DNA from: Selaginella tamariscina
Lineage: Eukaryota > Streptophyta > Lycopodiopsida > Selaginellales > Selaginellaceae
Length of the DNA stretch: 64,000 nt
Direction of reading: 5' to 3'
Assembly (NCBI GenBank): GCA_003024785.1
Contig: PUQB01000606.1
Span: 62,001-126,000 of the forward strand
Shown here: positions 35,055-45,642 of the stretch, piece after piece
Position numbering within the stretch: position 1 is the first letter of the stretch
How the letters are laid out: every line of letters begins with the position of its first letter
Made by a program: the position numbers and the translations under genes
The notes under the pieces: generated by a model
Told to the model about the DNA's origin: nothing
Databases searched by the model: none
What the model saw: only the letters and a program-made list of their open reading frames with translations

Positions 35055-35851
35055 GGTGGCGGGATTAATCCCGCCGCCCAGGCCTTTCAGGCAGGTCATG
35101 AGCGGCGGGATTAATCTCGCCGCCCTTCACGCAAGCTATTTAGTTAGCTTCATGGGCTGTAGGATTAATCTCGCCGCCCATGGCTTGTGCGAAGGGCCTG
35201 GGCGGTGGGATTAATCTCATCATAGGCCCCATGTCCTGGGGCGGCGGGATTAATCCTATCGCAGGCCATGGGCAGTGGGATTAATCTCGTCAACCCTATT
35301 ATGCATGGTGGGGGGATTAATCCTGCTATCCCTCCAAGGAGGCGTGAAAATATAGGGAGGATTAATTCCTTCACTAGACATTAAAGGGTGGCAGGATTAA
35401 TCCCGCCACCCTTTATGTCTCAATGAGTGTGGGGCGGAATTAATCTTGCCAACCACCTTTATCCATATGAGAGTGTCGTGCCATGCATGGAAGGGGTGAC
35501 AGGATTAATCTCGCCACCCTTCTCTGTCTCCTGAATTGGTGAGCCAAATTAATCCCAACCACAACTGTCTGAGATAAAGAAGGGTTACTTCATACCAGTT
35601 CAAGGGATTAAGAAGGGTGGTGAGATTAATTCCATCCCTTCCATGGTTGGTGAGATTAATCCCGCCACCTTTCTGAATCACCTGAAGGGGTGTGTTAAAT
35701 AAATCCCGCCCAGTTCTCTCTGAGACCGAGAAGGGTGGCGGGATTAATCCCGCACACCCATTCAGGAGATCAAGAAGGGTGGCGAGATTAATCCCGCCTA
35801 CTCTTTCAGGAGGCATAAAAGGTGTGGCGAGATAAATCCCGCCGCACCTTC
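35055..35851. repeat. Palindrome array 2 (same family as array 1), left part
   Basis: About 18 units centred on ATTAAT (some ATAAAT), beginning with a full GGCGGGATTAATCCCGCC near 35065. Spacing is looser than in array 1 (about 35-60 bp) and spacers differ (GCCCAGGCC..., GAAGGGT...). The last unit (35823-35845) is followed at once by the chromovirus target site CCTTC. Confidence 0.93.
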
Positions 35852-36502
35852 TGTCAAGCCACGATCCAGGAACCAGGAACAGAACAGATTCCAAGGACAT
35901 GAAGGCTTGACTCAGGAACAGGACCGAGAGCAGGACAGGAACTAGGAATAGGAACAGGACGGATCTAGGAGCAAGACAGGATCAGGATAGGATCCGGGAG
36001 CAAGACAGGAAAGCCAATAGGATCCGGAGCAAGACAGGAACAGGACAGGATCCCGGAGCAGGACAGGATCCAGGAACAGGACAGGAAATAGGAGCGAGAC
36101 AGGAACAGGACAGGAAACAAGACAAGAACAAGACAAGACAAGATTGATCGTAGTAAGACTGGTGTTGATAGTAACTGATTGTACAACAATTAGGTCGGAG
36201 CTTTTATGCTCACAACTCCAAGAGCTAATCTAGGCATGAGTGCTAAAAGTGGTTGCATGCATGCAAAAGTGATTGCATGCATGCAGAGGCTAAGATGAGT
36301 CCACATGTCCCTTATCCTCTAGGCATATCCTGTGGCATATCCTGTAGGAATATCCTGCAACCGAATCCTGTGTCCGGAATCCTGGTAGGAATATCCTGTA
36401 GGAAAGTCCTGCAACCCATATCCTGTATCCGGAATCCTGTAGGAAAGTCCTGCAACCCATGTCCTGTATCCGGAATCCTGTATTCTGTATCGGGTCGTGA
36501 CA
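35852..36502 (-). repeat. Chromovirus 1 LTR (3' LTR of the element)
   Basis: The half nearest 35852 is packed with CAGGA words and the half nearest 36502 with TCCTG words, so the LTR carries two inverted repeat-rich arms. Between them lie two GCATGCATGC blocks (36255-36264, 36275-36284) and, on the minus strand, a CATAAAAGC TATA-like word near 36210. Confidence 0.93.
36255..36284 (-). promoter_or_regulatory. RY (CATGCATG) element pair in LTR U3
   Basis: Two exact GCATGCATGC words 20 bp apart lie upstream of the TATA-like word in element orientation. RY elements are bound by plant B3-domain regulators of the ABI3/LEC2/FUS3 group. Function here is inferred from sequence only. Confidence 0.55.
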
Positions 36503-36513
36503 GCACCTCCTCC

Positions 36514-38355
36514 CTAAAGACGAGTTCCACGAGTCTTGGGACCTGGTTTAGCAGGATAATGCCGATGGAAGGCAGCAACCTTGGAAGAAGCATGGAGTAA
36601 GTTGGATGCAGGTTCCCAAGTGCGATCAGTAGGCAGGTACCCTTTCCAATCCACCAAGTATTGGAGTTGGTGACGATGAAGACGAGAGTCAAGGATGGCT
36701 GCAACTTCGTACTCAGGTTCAGTGTCAATGACCACAGGAGGGGGAGGAGAAGAAACACGACCGGGAAGAGAAGAAGGATGATACGGCTCCAACAAAGAGG
36801 TGTGAAACACAGGATGAAGTTTCACCGTGGATGGTAACTCGAGTCGGAAAGCTACAGGATTTACCTCCGCCACGATCCTATAAGGGCCCAATCGTTGAAA
36901 ATCCAACTTAGAAGAAGGCCTGTTGGTGCGAATGTGTCGACGAAGAAGCCACACGAGATCACCAATCTTGTATGCAGGTGCCGGCTGACGGTGAGCATCA
37001 GCATGATGCTTGTATCGTTCCTGTGCCTGTTGAAGATGAACCTGGAGATCATCCTGTACCTGCCGAAGATGCTGAAGACGATCCTGTACTGCAGGAGCGG
37101 AAGAAGGAGAAGCGGGAGGAGCAAAGTCAAAACGTGGATGGTGGCCTGTAAGAGCAAAGAAAGGTGTCTGTCCTGTAGATGCGTGGATGGAGTTGTTGTA
37201 GGCAAACTCCGCCATTGGAAGGAGGTCCAACCAGTTGTCCTGCTGGTAACTGATGAAGCAACGAAGATACTGTTCTAAGGTCTGAATTGTGCGTTCGGAC
37301 CCATCGGTTTGTGGGTGATATCCTGAAGAAAGATCCGCTTTGACCTGTAGACTCCGAAGAAGCTCTCGCCAAAACTTGGACATGAATTGTGGACCTCGAT
37401 CGGAAACAATGCTCTCAGGAAGACCATGATGTCGGAACACCTCGCGGATCACCAACTCGGCAGTTGTCTGACCTGTAGCTGTCTTGTTGCAGGGTAGGAA
37501 ATGAGCCTGCTTGGTGAAACGGTCAACCACCACAAGAACTGCATCAAATCCACGAGAAGGAGGAAGATCTGTGAGGAAATCCATAGAAATGGATCTCCAA
37601 GGAGCAGACGGAACAGGAAGAGGACGAAGAAGACCAGAGGGTGCATGATGAGGCATCTTCGACCTGCTACAAGTGTCACAACTCCGTACAAACCTCTCCA
37701 CAAAACCTCGCAACCCAGGCCACCAATAGTTGCGAGTCACCAACTCCACTGTCTTGGCCACACCAAAATGTCCTGTAGCCGGGGTATCATGACAATCCTG
37801 TACCACACGAGTCCTGGAAATACCAACAGGAACGTACAGGAGACCTTCCCGGTACAGGAGTCCATCCTGTATGGTGAACAGGTTGTAGTCTGGACGGGAA
37901 CTGGAGGAAGAGGAACTTGCAACGTCAGGATGAATGTGTGAGAACACATTCTTTGCCAAGTCGTCTGTAGCCAACTGCGAACGGACGTCCTGTAGGAGTG
38001 TTGAATTTGCTGGAGCCTGATGAACCTGCAGTGCCGCAAGCCGGAAACGATCAGGACCCAACAACACTTGCCTTTGACAGTCAAATGCAGGATCGCCCGG
38101 GCTTGGTGCAAGGTAAGAGCGCCTAGACAATGCGTCCGCCTTGCCATTCCGAAAGCCGGGCCTGTAGACGATGACGAAGTCAAAACGTGATAGGAACTCT
38201 GCCCACCTAGCCTGTCGCCGACTGAGGACCCGAGCCGTTTGAAAGTACTCCAGGTTCTTGTGATCCGTAAGAACTTGTACAGGATGTGCAGCACCTTCCA
38301 GGAAATGCCGCCACTCCTCAAACGAATCCACAATGGCCTTTGAGTTCCTTGTCAT
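36514..38355 (-). CDS. Chromovirus 1 pol: RNase H end, integrase, chromodomain
   Basis: A 613-codon open frame. It starts in RNase H ('[20 protein letters not shown]'), continues with the integrase zinc-binding region ('[18 protein letters not shown]', 'CDTCSRSK') and the catalytic core with D in 'SMDFLTDLP', D in '[14 protein letters not shown]' and E in '[11 protein letters not shown]'. It ends in a chromodomain ('[11 protein letters not shown]', '[19 protein letters not shown]'), which in chromoviruses guides integration to marked chromatin. This portion looks intact. RT upstream is in other frames. Confidence 0.93.
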   Translation of the reverse strand: MTRNSKAIVDSFEEWRHFLEGAAHPVQVLTDHKNLEYFQTARVLSRRQARWAEFLSRFDFVIVYRPGFRNGKADALSRRSYLAPSPGDPAFDCQRQVLLGPDRFRLAALQVHQAPANSTLLQDVRSQLATDDLAKNVFSHIHPDVASSSSSSSRPDYNLFTIQDGLLYREGLLYVPVGISRTRVVQDCHDTPATGHFGVAKTVELVTRNYWWPGLRGFVERFVRSCDTCSRSKMPHHAPSGLLRPLPVPSAPWRSISMDFLTDLPPSRGFDAVLVVVDRFTKQAHFLPCNKTATGQTTAELVIREVFRHHGLPESIVSDRGPQFMSKFWRELLRSLQVKADLSSGYHPQTDGSERTIQTLEQYLRCFISYQQDNWLDLLPMAEFAYNNSIHASTGQTPFFALTGHHPRFDFAPPASPSSAPAVQDRLQHLRQVQDDLQVHLQQAQERYKHHADAHRQPAPAYKIGDLVWLLRRHIRTNRPSSKLDFQRLGPYRIVAEVNPVAFRLELPSTVKLHPVFHTSLLEPYHPSSLPGRVSSPPPPVVIDTEPEYEVAAILDSRLHRHQLQYLVDWKGYLPTDRTWEPASNLLHASSKVAAFHRHYPAKPGPKTRGTRL

Positions 38356-38403
38356 GAATCTCGTAGTTGATCTCCGCCGACAGGAACTTACGAGAGTGAA
38401 AAG

Positions 38404-39450
38404 CTACAGGATGAAGCAACTTGTCCTCTCCAACTTGCGATAGACGGATCCTACTGCAAAATCCGAGGCATCTGCTTCAATGAAGAAAGGATGAGAAGGG
38501 TCAGGATGTGCTAAAATCGGAGCTGTCGTGAAAACGTCCTTGAGTGTTGTGAACGCGTGTTCCGCCTTGTCGGACCAAGAGAAAAGTCCTGTGCGCTTGG
38601 TGAGTTCTGTGAGTGGAAGTACACGCTTGGAGAAGTCCTGTATGAACCGCCTGTAGAAGTTTGCAAAGCCAAGGAAACATTGTACATCTCGTACCGACTT
38701 GGGCCTCTCCCACTCCACGATGGTCTTCACCTTGTGCATGTCCATGGAAACGCCAGCAGGAGAGACGATGTAGCCCAAGAACTCCACCGAATCCCTATCG
38801 AAAAAACACTTCTCCAACTTCGCGTACAGGCCATGCTCGCGAAGCCGCTCTAAAACTAGTCGTACATGCTTGTCATGTGCCGCCTGGTCCTTGGAGAAAA
38901 TCAAGATGTCGTCGAGGTAGATCACCACAAACTGGTCCAAGAAGTCACGAAAATGTCGTTCACCATGTGTTGGAACACAGCTGGGGCATTGGTAAGGCCG
39001 AAAGGCATTACCGTGTACTCAAAATGTCCATACCTTGTACGAAAGGCAGTCTTCCACTCATCGCCGGGACGAATCCGTACAAGGTTGTAGGCCCTCGTAA
39101 GTCGATCTTCGTGAACACCTTTGCTCCTCGCAGCCGATCGAGAAGTTCCGGGATCAATGGCAACGGGTACCGATTCCGAATGGTGACTTGATTCAAACCC
39201 CTGTAGTCCACAACCAAACGTAAACTCCCATCCTTCTTCTTGACAAAGAAGATAGGCGCTCCTGCAGGGGACTTTGAGTGACGAATGAAGCCGGATGCCA
39301 AGTTGTCCTCGATGTACTGACGAAGAACCTCCAACTCTGTGGGTGACAATGCATAAATCGGTCCGAATGGTGGAGTCTTTCCTTCCGCAAGATCAATAGG
39401 ACAGTCGTAGGACCTGTGAACAGGAAGAACTGCAGCCTTGTGCTTGTCAA
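38404..39450 (-). pseudogene. Chromovirus 1 reverse transcriptase, frameshifted
   Basis: The 39349-39008 frame reads '[20 protein letters not shown]' and '[14 protein letters not shown]', then '[12 protein letters not shown]'. There a one-base loss in a G run shifts frame. The second piece, 38940-38404, carries '[13 protein letters not shown]' with the catalytic YLDD box, '[12 protein letters not shown]', and the start of RNase H ('[13 protein letters not shown]'). All catalytic residues are present, so only small indels disable it. Confidence 0.9.
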
Positions 39451-40186
39451 AAACGTCCTTAAAGTCGTGGTACTTGGATGGTAGGGAAGAAGGAGGAGAA
39501 GGAGAAGGAGAAGGAGAAAAAACAGGAGAGTCGGATACAGGAAAGGTAGAAGAGGACGTAGGAGTTACTTGAAAGGCAAAAAGGTGGAAGGAGCAGGATC
39601 AGTGGCGAGTTCATGCATGGTAGTGGTAAGAACTCGGAGAGGAGAAGGAGGGAGCTGTGACTGAAAAAGAGGAAGGATCTTGGGGGATGGAACAGAAGCA
39701 GGGTAACAGAAAGAAGCAGGATTGGAAAAAACCTGTGTGGTGTTGATGAGTGTACAGGATTGGAAGAATCCTGTACAGGAGTCCGTGGTTGCGCAGGAGT
39801 GGAAAAGCCTGCGAATGTGCTGACGAATCAACAGGAGGTGGATCCTGTTGAGGAGGAACCTTCGACACTGATACAGGATTGGAAGAACCCTGTACAGGAC
39901 ACCGCAAACTTACAGGAGTGGAGAGAGCCTGCGGATGTGCTGAGGAACTGACATGAGGTGAATCCTGTCGAGGAGGAGTCTTCAACACTGGTACAGGAAC
40001 AGGCACGGTCAATCCTGTAGCTTGTACTGCCTCAGATACTAAGGATGTATCCTGCACAGGAAGGTACAGGATTGATCCTAGCTGTCGGAGAGGAAAACGT
40101 GAGCGTCCTAGACCTCCAGTCGATCTGCGGATTTGCAACAACGAACCATGGCATGCCCAAAATGATGGGAGTCGACCGAGTCTTGA
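39451..40186 (-). other. Chromovirus 1 protease-RT spacer, rich in CCTGTA/TACAGG
   Basis: No conserved domain is recognisable. The stretch is dense in TCCTGTA and TACAGGA words, including the palindrome TCCTGTACAGGA near 39769, and its open frames are Pro/Ser-rich low-complexity translations. Confidence 0.6.
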
Positions 40187-40489
40187 TCAAGTTGAAGGAA
40201 ATTGAACAGTTGAATGTGCCATACTGCAGGAGAGAGGTTCGGTAGCATGGGTAACTGCACCAGAAGCAATCAGACGCCCATCGGCCACCTCTACAGGAAC
40301 TGCACGCTTCAACTTCACCACCGAAATGCCATGTTGAGTTGCAAACGTGTCATCCATGAAGCATGCATTTGCACCAGTGTCTAACAAGGCAAACTCCATG
40401 AGCTCTCGATTATTAAGATGAATGTGTACAGGAAACTTAAGTGATGGGATGGTATGAGCAGCACCAATGGAGCCTGCACCTACGTCCAA
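40187..40489 (-). pseudogene. Chromovirus 1 aspartic protease
   Basis: Contains 'FALLDTGANACFMDDTFA' with the catalytic DTG triplet, and 'VEVADGRLIASGAVTHA', typical of Ty3/gypsy proteases. It is separated by frame breaks from gag upstream and RT downstream. Confidence 0.85.
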
Positions 40490-40500
40490 CTTCGCGGCTC

Positions 40501-41476
40501 CTAGACGAAGTGGACATTGGAGTTTTCCGACTGAACTTCAGCTTCAACTTCACGCGTCTTGAAGTTCCTGGCTTTAATAGGACAATCTGCCACCTTGTGT
40601 CCTGCTCCACCACAATACAAGCACAGGTTCTCACTGCGACGACGTTGCTTCTCAGCAGCGGAAAGAGAGCCACGCTTGGATTTCTCAACCTCCATAGGAA
40701 CTACTCCAGAAGGTGGTGCAGGAACATGTACCACAGCTGCAGGATTGGTTTGCAGGAACTGCTGACGGGATCTTTCCTGACGACGCTCGAACAAACGGTT
40801 GTCGCAACGAACAGCTTGTTGCATGATCTCGCTAATGTTTGGGCATCCGGTAACGTAAGGAGAAGGTCCTTCACGTCATCCCTCAACCCAAAACGGAAGT
40901 GTTCGATCAATGCAGTCTCGTCCCATGGAATGTTCGTGCAAAGTTGCTGAAATTCGGATGCATAGACGGAAGCTGGTCGGGATCCTTGAGTGAGCTTCCG
41001 TAACTTCGTGCATGCAGAACGGTACTTATCAGGATCTCCAAAACAGGCTTCAAAGGCAGCCACGAAACCTTCAAAGTCTTCCATCAATGGGTCGTCACGC
41101 TCCAGCAAGGGGCAACCCAAGCCCGTGGAGATCCACTTAGTAAGGATGCCAAAAGACCCACCTTTTGAGCATCAGTCGAGTAGCGCCGTGGTTGCATACG
41201 GATCAAGAGCCGGATCTGATTCAGGAAACCTTGGAAATCGGCACGATTGCCACTGAACTTCTCTGGCATGCTAACCTTCGGCTCCGAAGAAAAGTTTGAT
41301 GAAGAGGGAACCACCGATGCCTGGGAGAGAGCCTGCGCAGCAGCCTTGGAGGATGCATCAGCAGCTGCATGTGCCGCAGTGGTGGAACCTTGCAGGTCGG
41401 TGACCACTTGGCGCAAAGTGGCCAGCTCATGAAGTAGCATTTGGTGCTCGCGTTGAAAGCGCTCAAAATCAGCCAT
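40501..41476 (-). pseudogene. Chromovirus 1 gag with CCHC zinc knuckle
   Basis: It starts MADFERFQREHQML (41476) with a coiled-coil-like helix, continues with capsid-type 'KVSMPEKFSGNRADFQGFLN' and 'FEACFGDPDKYRSACTKLRK', then 'CLYCGGAGHKVADC' (C-x2-C-x4-H-x4-C). Three overlapping frames joined by short shifts cover it. Confidence 0.9.
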
Positions 41477-41568
41477 GATCTAGGAAAGAAAAAGGAGGAA
41501 AATGAAGGAAAAGAATCAAGAAAAAGGTAGCTGGAAAACGGAGAACTATGAAGCAGTTACTATCAAAC

Positions 41569-42222
41569 TGTCAAGCCACGATCCAGGAACCAGGAAGAGA
41601 ACAGGATTCCAAGGACAGGAAGGCTTGACTCAGGAACAGGACCGAGAGCAGGACAGGAACTAGGAATAGGAACAGGACGGATAGGAGCAAGACAGGATCA
41701 GGATAGGATCCGGGAGCAAGACAGGAAAGCACAGGATAGGATCCGGGAGCAAGACAGGAACAGGACAGGATCCCGGAGCAGGACAGGATCCAGGAACAGG
41801 ACAGGAAACAGGAGCGAGACAGGAACAGGACAGGAAACAAGACAAGAACAAGACAAGACAAGATTGATCGTAGTAAGACTGGTGTTGATAGTAACTGATT
41901 GTACAACAATTAGGTCGGAGCTTTTATGCTCACAACTCCAAGAGCTAATCTAGGCATGAGTGCTAAAAGTGGTTGCATGCATGCAAAAGTGATTGCATGC
42001 ATGCAGAGGCTAAGATGAGTCCACATGTCCCTTATCCTCTAGGCATATCCTGTGGCATATCCTGTAGGAATATCCTGCAACCGAATCCTGTGTCCGGAAT
42101 CCTGGTAGGAATATCCTGTAGGAAAGTCCTGCAACCCATATCCTGTATCCGGAATCCTGTAGGAAAGTCCTGCAACCCATGTCCTGTATCCGGAATCCTG
42201 TATTCTGTATCGGGTCGTGACA
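41569..42222 (-). repeat. Chromovirus 1 LTR (5' LTR of the element)
   Basis: Same structure as the partner at 35852-36502, with only a handful of small differences (for example GATCTAGGAG versus GATAGGAG). Ends TGTCA/TGACA, followed by the target duplication CCTTC. Confidence 0.95.
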
Positions 42223-42540
42223 CCTTCCATGTGAATATATATGTGTATTAATATATATAAGTTGCTTATCTCATTTTATTTACTTCTATCATCTTACCAT
42301 AATAGTTTGAGTAAAAGCCAGTAATATAATGTGAAATTGTTCAAAGCTCGGTTCTAAAACCAAATGTTATCTGTATTTTGCACTAGCACAAACGTGAGCT
42401 TTGGATAGTTAATCCCATTCACTTCTCTCTGAGACAAAGCAGGGTGTATGTGAATTTATTAGTGTATTATTTTTGTATATTCGGGTTTATACAAATGTGT
42501 GTGCGTTTTTATATGATTTGTATTCATAATGTATTATTGT
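42223..42540. repeat. Right flank of palindrome array 2
   Basis: After the second CCTTC the pre-insertion sequence resumes, AT-rich. It includes one decayed array unit near 42408-42450 (AGTTAATCCC, followed by a CTCTCTGAGACAAAGCAGGGT spacer like those at 35720-35740). Confidence 0.6.
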
Positions 42541-43305
42541 GCAGAAGGACGATTTAATTAAACAAGGAGATTCAGTCATTAATATGGAGTTGTCGTCAAA
42601 TTCTGGGTAAGAATTATAATAAAATCTGTTATACCTAGATATGTGCTTGAAGAACTAATCATTTTTGTATTCAGATGTGGAATTGAGGTGACATTGAAGA
42701 CGAGAGAAGGAGATGAGATGGGTAGGGGGATTCTGGAATCAACTTGGCCATATTTTAAACAAACGGGAAGCACATTGGAGCAACCATAGTTGCTGTCAAA
42801 TTAACATATGTCACAACACGTGGACAAACAAAACAATGGTAAGTAGATTTACTAGTCAAGCACCCGAAAGCAGGCTGCGAACCCAGATTGGACGATGCTC
42901 AACATGTATGCCTTGTTCCATCCAATGTCACGTTTTTGGATCCAAAGGTCACTAGTTATGACATTAATCTCGGGTGGTTTTGTTAACTTGTGAATAATGA
43001 TGTTCACATATTCACTAATGATGTTGACTGTGGAGTTCTTCTTCAACTCAACAAAAGCCCATCTATGGAGGGATCCAATTAGATGTCTACTTTGAAGATT
43101 TACATATTTATTGAGTAGGTGTATTCTTCAAAGATATTGCTTCACAATACAGAACATCCACAAGTGGAGCAATGGAGAACATAGCGATATCATTAGGGAG
43201 ATTGAGAAGGTGGCTCGGTCTCAAGTTCTTTACAGATCACGTTCAATTTGCTTAGGAATTTTTGGAAGCTGAAAGAGTGTGCCGAGAACATTAGAATAGC
43301 TGCAG
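42541..43305 (+). other. Possible 5' exons of the ParB-like gene, decayed
   Basis: Less AT-rich, with short plus-strand coding-like pieces (for example around 42713-42955 and 43140-43300) interrupted by stops. No domain is recognised. An ATTAATCTCGGG word near 42962 is a possible stray unit of the palindrome family. Confidence 0.4.
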
Positions 43306-43954
43306 TTGGGAATCACACATGTTGATTCGGATCGTAAAAGAAAATCATCAGTCGTCTTGTCAGTTGGACCTGTGGCATCCCATGCTACAATAAGTCATAA
43401 AGAAATGATGTTGGATGATAAGATTTATGAGTGTAGGATTAAGTATTGTAGCGTCAACCCAAACTTCAATTATAGGCCACTGAACCAGGAACATGTAGCT
43501 GAGCTCATGGAGAAGATGAAGAACGACAATTCTTACACCGTTCCACATAATGCTGTGAAAGAAAAAAAGGTGCTGAGAAAGTGTGCGTGACAACACTAGA
43601 ACAAATCATGAAGATTCAAACAGAGAATAGAAAATCAATTAAGTACTACATTATTAGTGGCCAGCACACAATAACGGCAGCCCAACGACTTCTCAATGAA
43701 CACAATAAAGGAACGATGACAACAAAACTTTCCGAGCATACCTATGAAAAACTGACAAAAAAATCGGTGGTTTTAGCTAAGCCGAATCTCACAATCAAGT
43801 AGTACCATAAGATATCGGCGGAATGAGATGCTGCCGACACCAACCACTACAACAACAAAATATGGGAGAAGTTCAAACACACGCGATCCGTGGGGAAACT
43901 CTTGGGCGACCACAAAGAGCTATTGCAGGGAAAGAACAATGTGCGGACTATCGG
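43306..43954 (+). pseudogene. ParB/sulfiredoxin-like domain segment
   Basis: Frames at 43306-43590 and 43581-43802 read 'NPNFNYRPLNQEHVAELMEK' and, after a shift, 'KYYIISGQHTITAAQRLLNE'. This pair (an N-P-x-N-x-R-x-L strand/helix, then a G-x-H-x-x-x-A-A box) resembles the ParB N-terminal/sulfiredoxin fold. A third frame continues with 'HYNNKIWEKFKHTRSVGKLL' and reaches the splice donor at 43955. Known ParB-like domains bind CTP or act on DNA; what this one does is unknown. Frameshifts suggest it is inactive or wrongly assembled. Confidence 0.55.
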
Positions 43955-44018
43955 GTAAGTAAATTGTCTTGGTGGGATTTATCTCGCCGGTATATTAATC
44001 TTTTCTTTTTTTTTTCAG
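43955..44018 (+). other. Intron containing a palindrome-family unit
   Basis: A 64-bp intron with a GTAAGT donor and a long T-tract followed by CAG. Joining 43954 to 44019 keeps the frame (...NNVRTIG then ELKKLQQLIL...). Positions 43971-43988 read GGTGGGATTTATCTCGCC, a near copy of the array palindrome. Confidence 0.75.
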
Positions 44019-44547
44019 AGAGTTGAAGAAATTGCAGCAGTTGATTTTGCCCATGTGGGCGGAAGGAAACATCCTTTTTAATGATGTTGATCTCTTGTCC
44101 GAGGATAAGATCTTTGCCAAATGGTTGGGGATTATGGAATCCTTTGTAAAAAGAACACTCAAGAAGAAGCAGACAAGTGAAGGGGAGCCCTCAAAGAAGT
44201 CTGCAAAGAAACCTAATAAGATGCTGAACGCTAAGTCTGTTCAATCTACAAAGGATGTAGACAATGATTTCAAGCTTACATGGTTGAAGCCTTTAAATGG
44301 AACAACGATGGAAGAAATGGAAGTCTTAGTTGATTTGGTGATTAATGACAAACTACAAATTAGCAACAACAGCCCCACCTCTCCTTTTCATGTCAAGGCA
44401 ACGGAGTTGAAGATGGTTAGGCACTTCAAGGAGTGGTTGGGAATACACTGCCACAAACTGGGTTGGACCTTGGCCTCAACATACGAAGAGGTCAGCAAAT
44501 ATTTGCATGTGACAAACGATGATATGCTTGTCCAATGGGTAAACTAA
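44019..44547 (+). CDS. Middle exon of the ParB/methyltransferase-like gene
   Basis: Open frame from the acceptor to 44547: 'ELKKLQQLILPMWAEGN', 'DKIFAKWLGIMESFVKRTLK', a Lys-rich linker, and a helical part with 'HFKEWLGIHCHKLGW'. A possible donor GTAAAC lies at the end. I do not recognise a domain; the Lys-rich stretch would suit a nuclear, nucleic-acid-associated protein. Its role comes from its neighbours only. Confidence 0.6.
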
Positions 44548-45000
44548 TCGGAAGATCTAGGTAAAATCTATTGCACACCAATGCCAAAAAGGAGAACATT
44601 GCAATAACGCCTTCTCTTATGACAGTCCTTCAGCAGCGAAGAACTGAGTTGGAACCTTATAAAGGAGGATGCTATGAATCATGACAAGCCCTACAGATGT
44701 TTGTTCTCAGATTCGAGACTTTATGGGGTAACATCACTGCTTGCAAGAAACCATTTCAATTGTTCATGATGGATCGGCAGGTGTCCAAAAATCCTTCGAT
44801 AGATAGGGCACTAAGGATTTGGTGGAGAAACTTAGCCGTGCAAGCATGTACAGAGAAGGTATTTATTATTGAATTCATGCTTGCACTCTTGACTGATACT
44901 TACGTTTTCAGGTATTTATTTCTTGATTCTTGCTCATGTCACCAACACTTTTGCCTTCGTCTTCGCCAAGAAGAATAGACATTGTTGAACAGGATTTTAT
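44548..45000 (+). other. Intron/exon region between middle and C-terminal parts
   Basis: Contains coding-like pieces (for example 44697-44870) and donor/acceptor-like sites: GGCAG before 44782, GAGAAG followed by GT near 44859, and TTTTCAG near 44911. An exact gene model cannot be fixed by eye. Confidence 0.4.
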
Positions 45001-45642
45001 ATGAACGATGCTGATCTTAAGTGCATTGATACGGTTGTTCACTTGGTTGTTAAAAATGCGCCAAACAATTTCAAATTTCCAAATGACTAGCCGGGCATCT
45101 ATTTGCACTCAAACGAGCCTGAACCTCCATTTGATACACTAATAGCTGATAGGGATGTATTCGGCAATGTATGTTATCCAAACATCACAAGTCAGGCTGC
45201 ACGGAGCATCGTCAAATTGATCAAGGGTCCTCACAGTGATGCATGGGTTTTTGACTACTGCACTAGGGATCCGTCTTGAAGAAGTGTTACCTTCGGATAC
45301 ATGTGTGTTTGCTGTTGAAAAGGATAAGACTATGGTTGAGGACCTGAACAAGTGGATAGAGAGGTTCTCAACTGACCCCAACAAACCCATACAGGGTATT
45401 TGGGAAAGTTCCCTCCGAGAAGTGCGATAGCTCTGAAGAGGATCTAGTTAATGTCGGAGTTTGAGGACGATCTTCAATCAGATATTAGATCGGAAGTTAT
45501 CTCGAGGAGTACAGAACATTCACATACTCCATTACCCATGGAAACATCAACAGAAGATATGGAAGATCATGAACGATCTTTCAAGCGGCTAAAACCTTCT
45601 TTGCCTCACTCAGAAAGTAATAGCAAAGAAGAATTGTTATGA
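45001..45642 (+). pseudogene. SAM-dependent methyltransferase-like C-terminal segment
   Basis: The frame from 45001 reads 'LKCIDTVVHLVVKNAPNNFK', a stop, 'GIYLHSNEPEPPFDTLIADR', 'YPNITSQAARSIVKLIKG' and 'DAWVFDYCT'. A one-base shift then gives 'LGIRLEEVLPSDTCVFAVEK' followed by D. The layout hydrophobic strand-FDYCT-G, then a strand ending in VEKD about 20 residues later, resembles motif I and the acidic loop of class I SAM-binding methyltransferases, in the C-terminal position used by some N4/N6 DNA methylases. A final acidic, Ser-rich tail runs to the stop at 45642. Tentative; one stop and one shift disrupt it. Confidence 0.45.

Larger units (their letters stand above)
35852..42222 (-). mobile_element. 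Ty3/gypsy chromovirus 1, full length
   Basis: A complete element on the minus strand with nearly identical LTRs (35852-36502 and 41569-42222), TGTCA...TGACA ends, and a CCTTC target duplication (35847-35851 and 42223-42227). Internal order on the minus strand is gag with zinc knuckle, protease, RT, RNase H, integrase and chromodomain. A purine tract (AGGGAGGAGG) precedes its 3' LTR. Near-identity of LTRs indicates recent insertion, but gag-pol contains several single-base frame breaks. It sits inside palindrome array 2. Confidence 0.97.

Noticed and set aside
35942-36189. Ser/Cys/Leu/Pro-rich frames in the chromovirus LTR (also 41571-41909 and 61259-61507)
   Set aside because: They arise from CAGGA words read in frame on the minus strand; they are not genes.
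40441-40950. 169-codon plus-strand frame opposite gag
   Set aside because: Shadow of the minus-strand gag and zinc-knuckle coding sequence.
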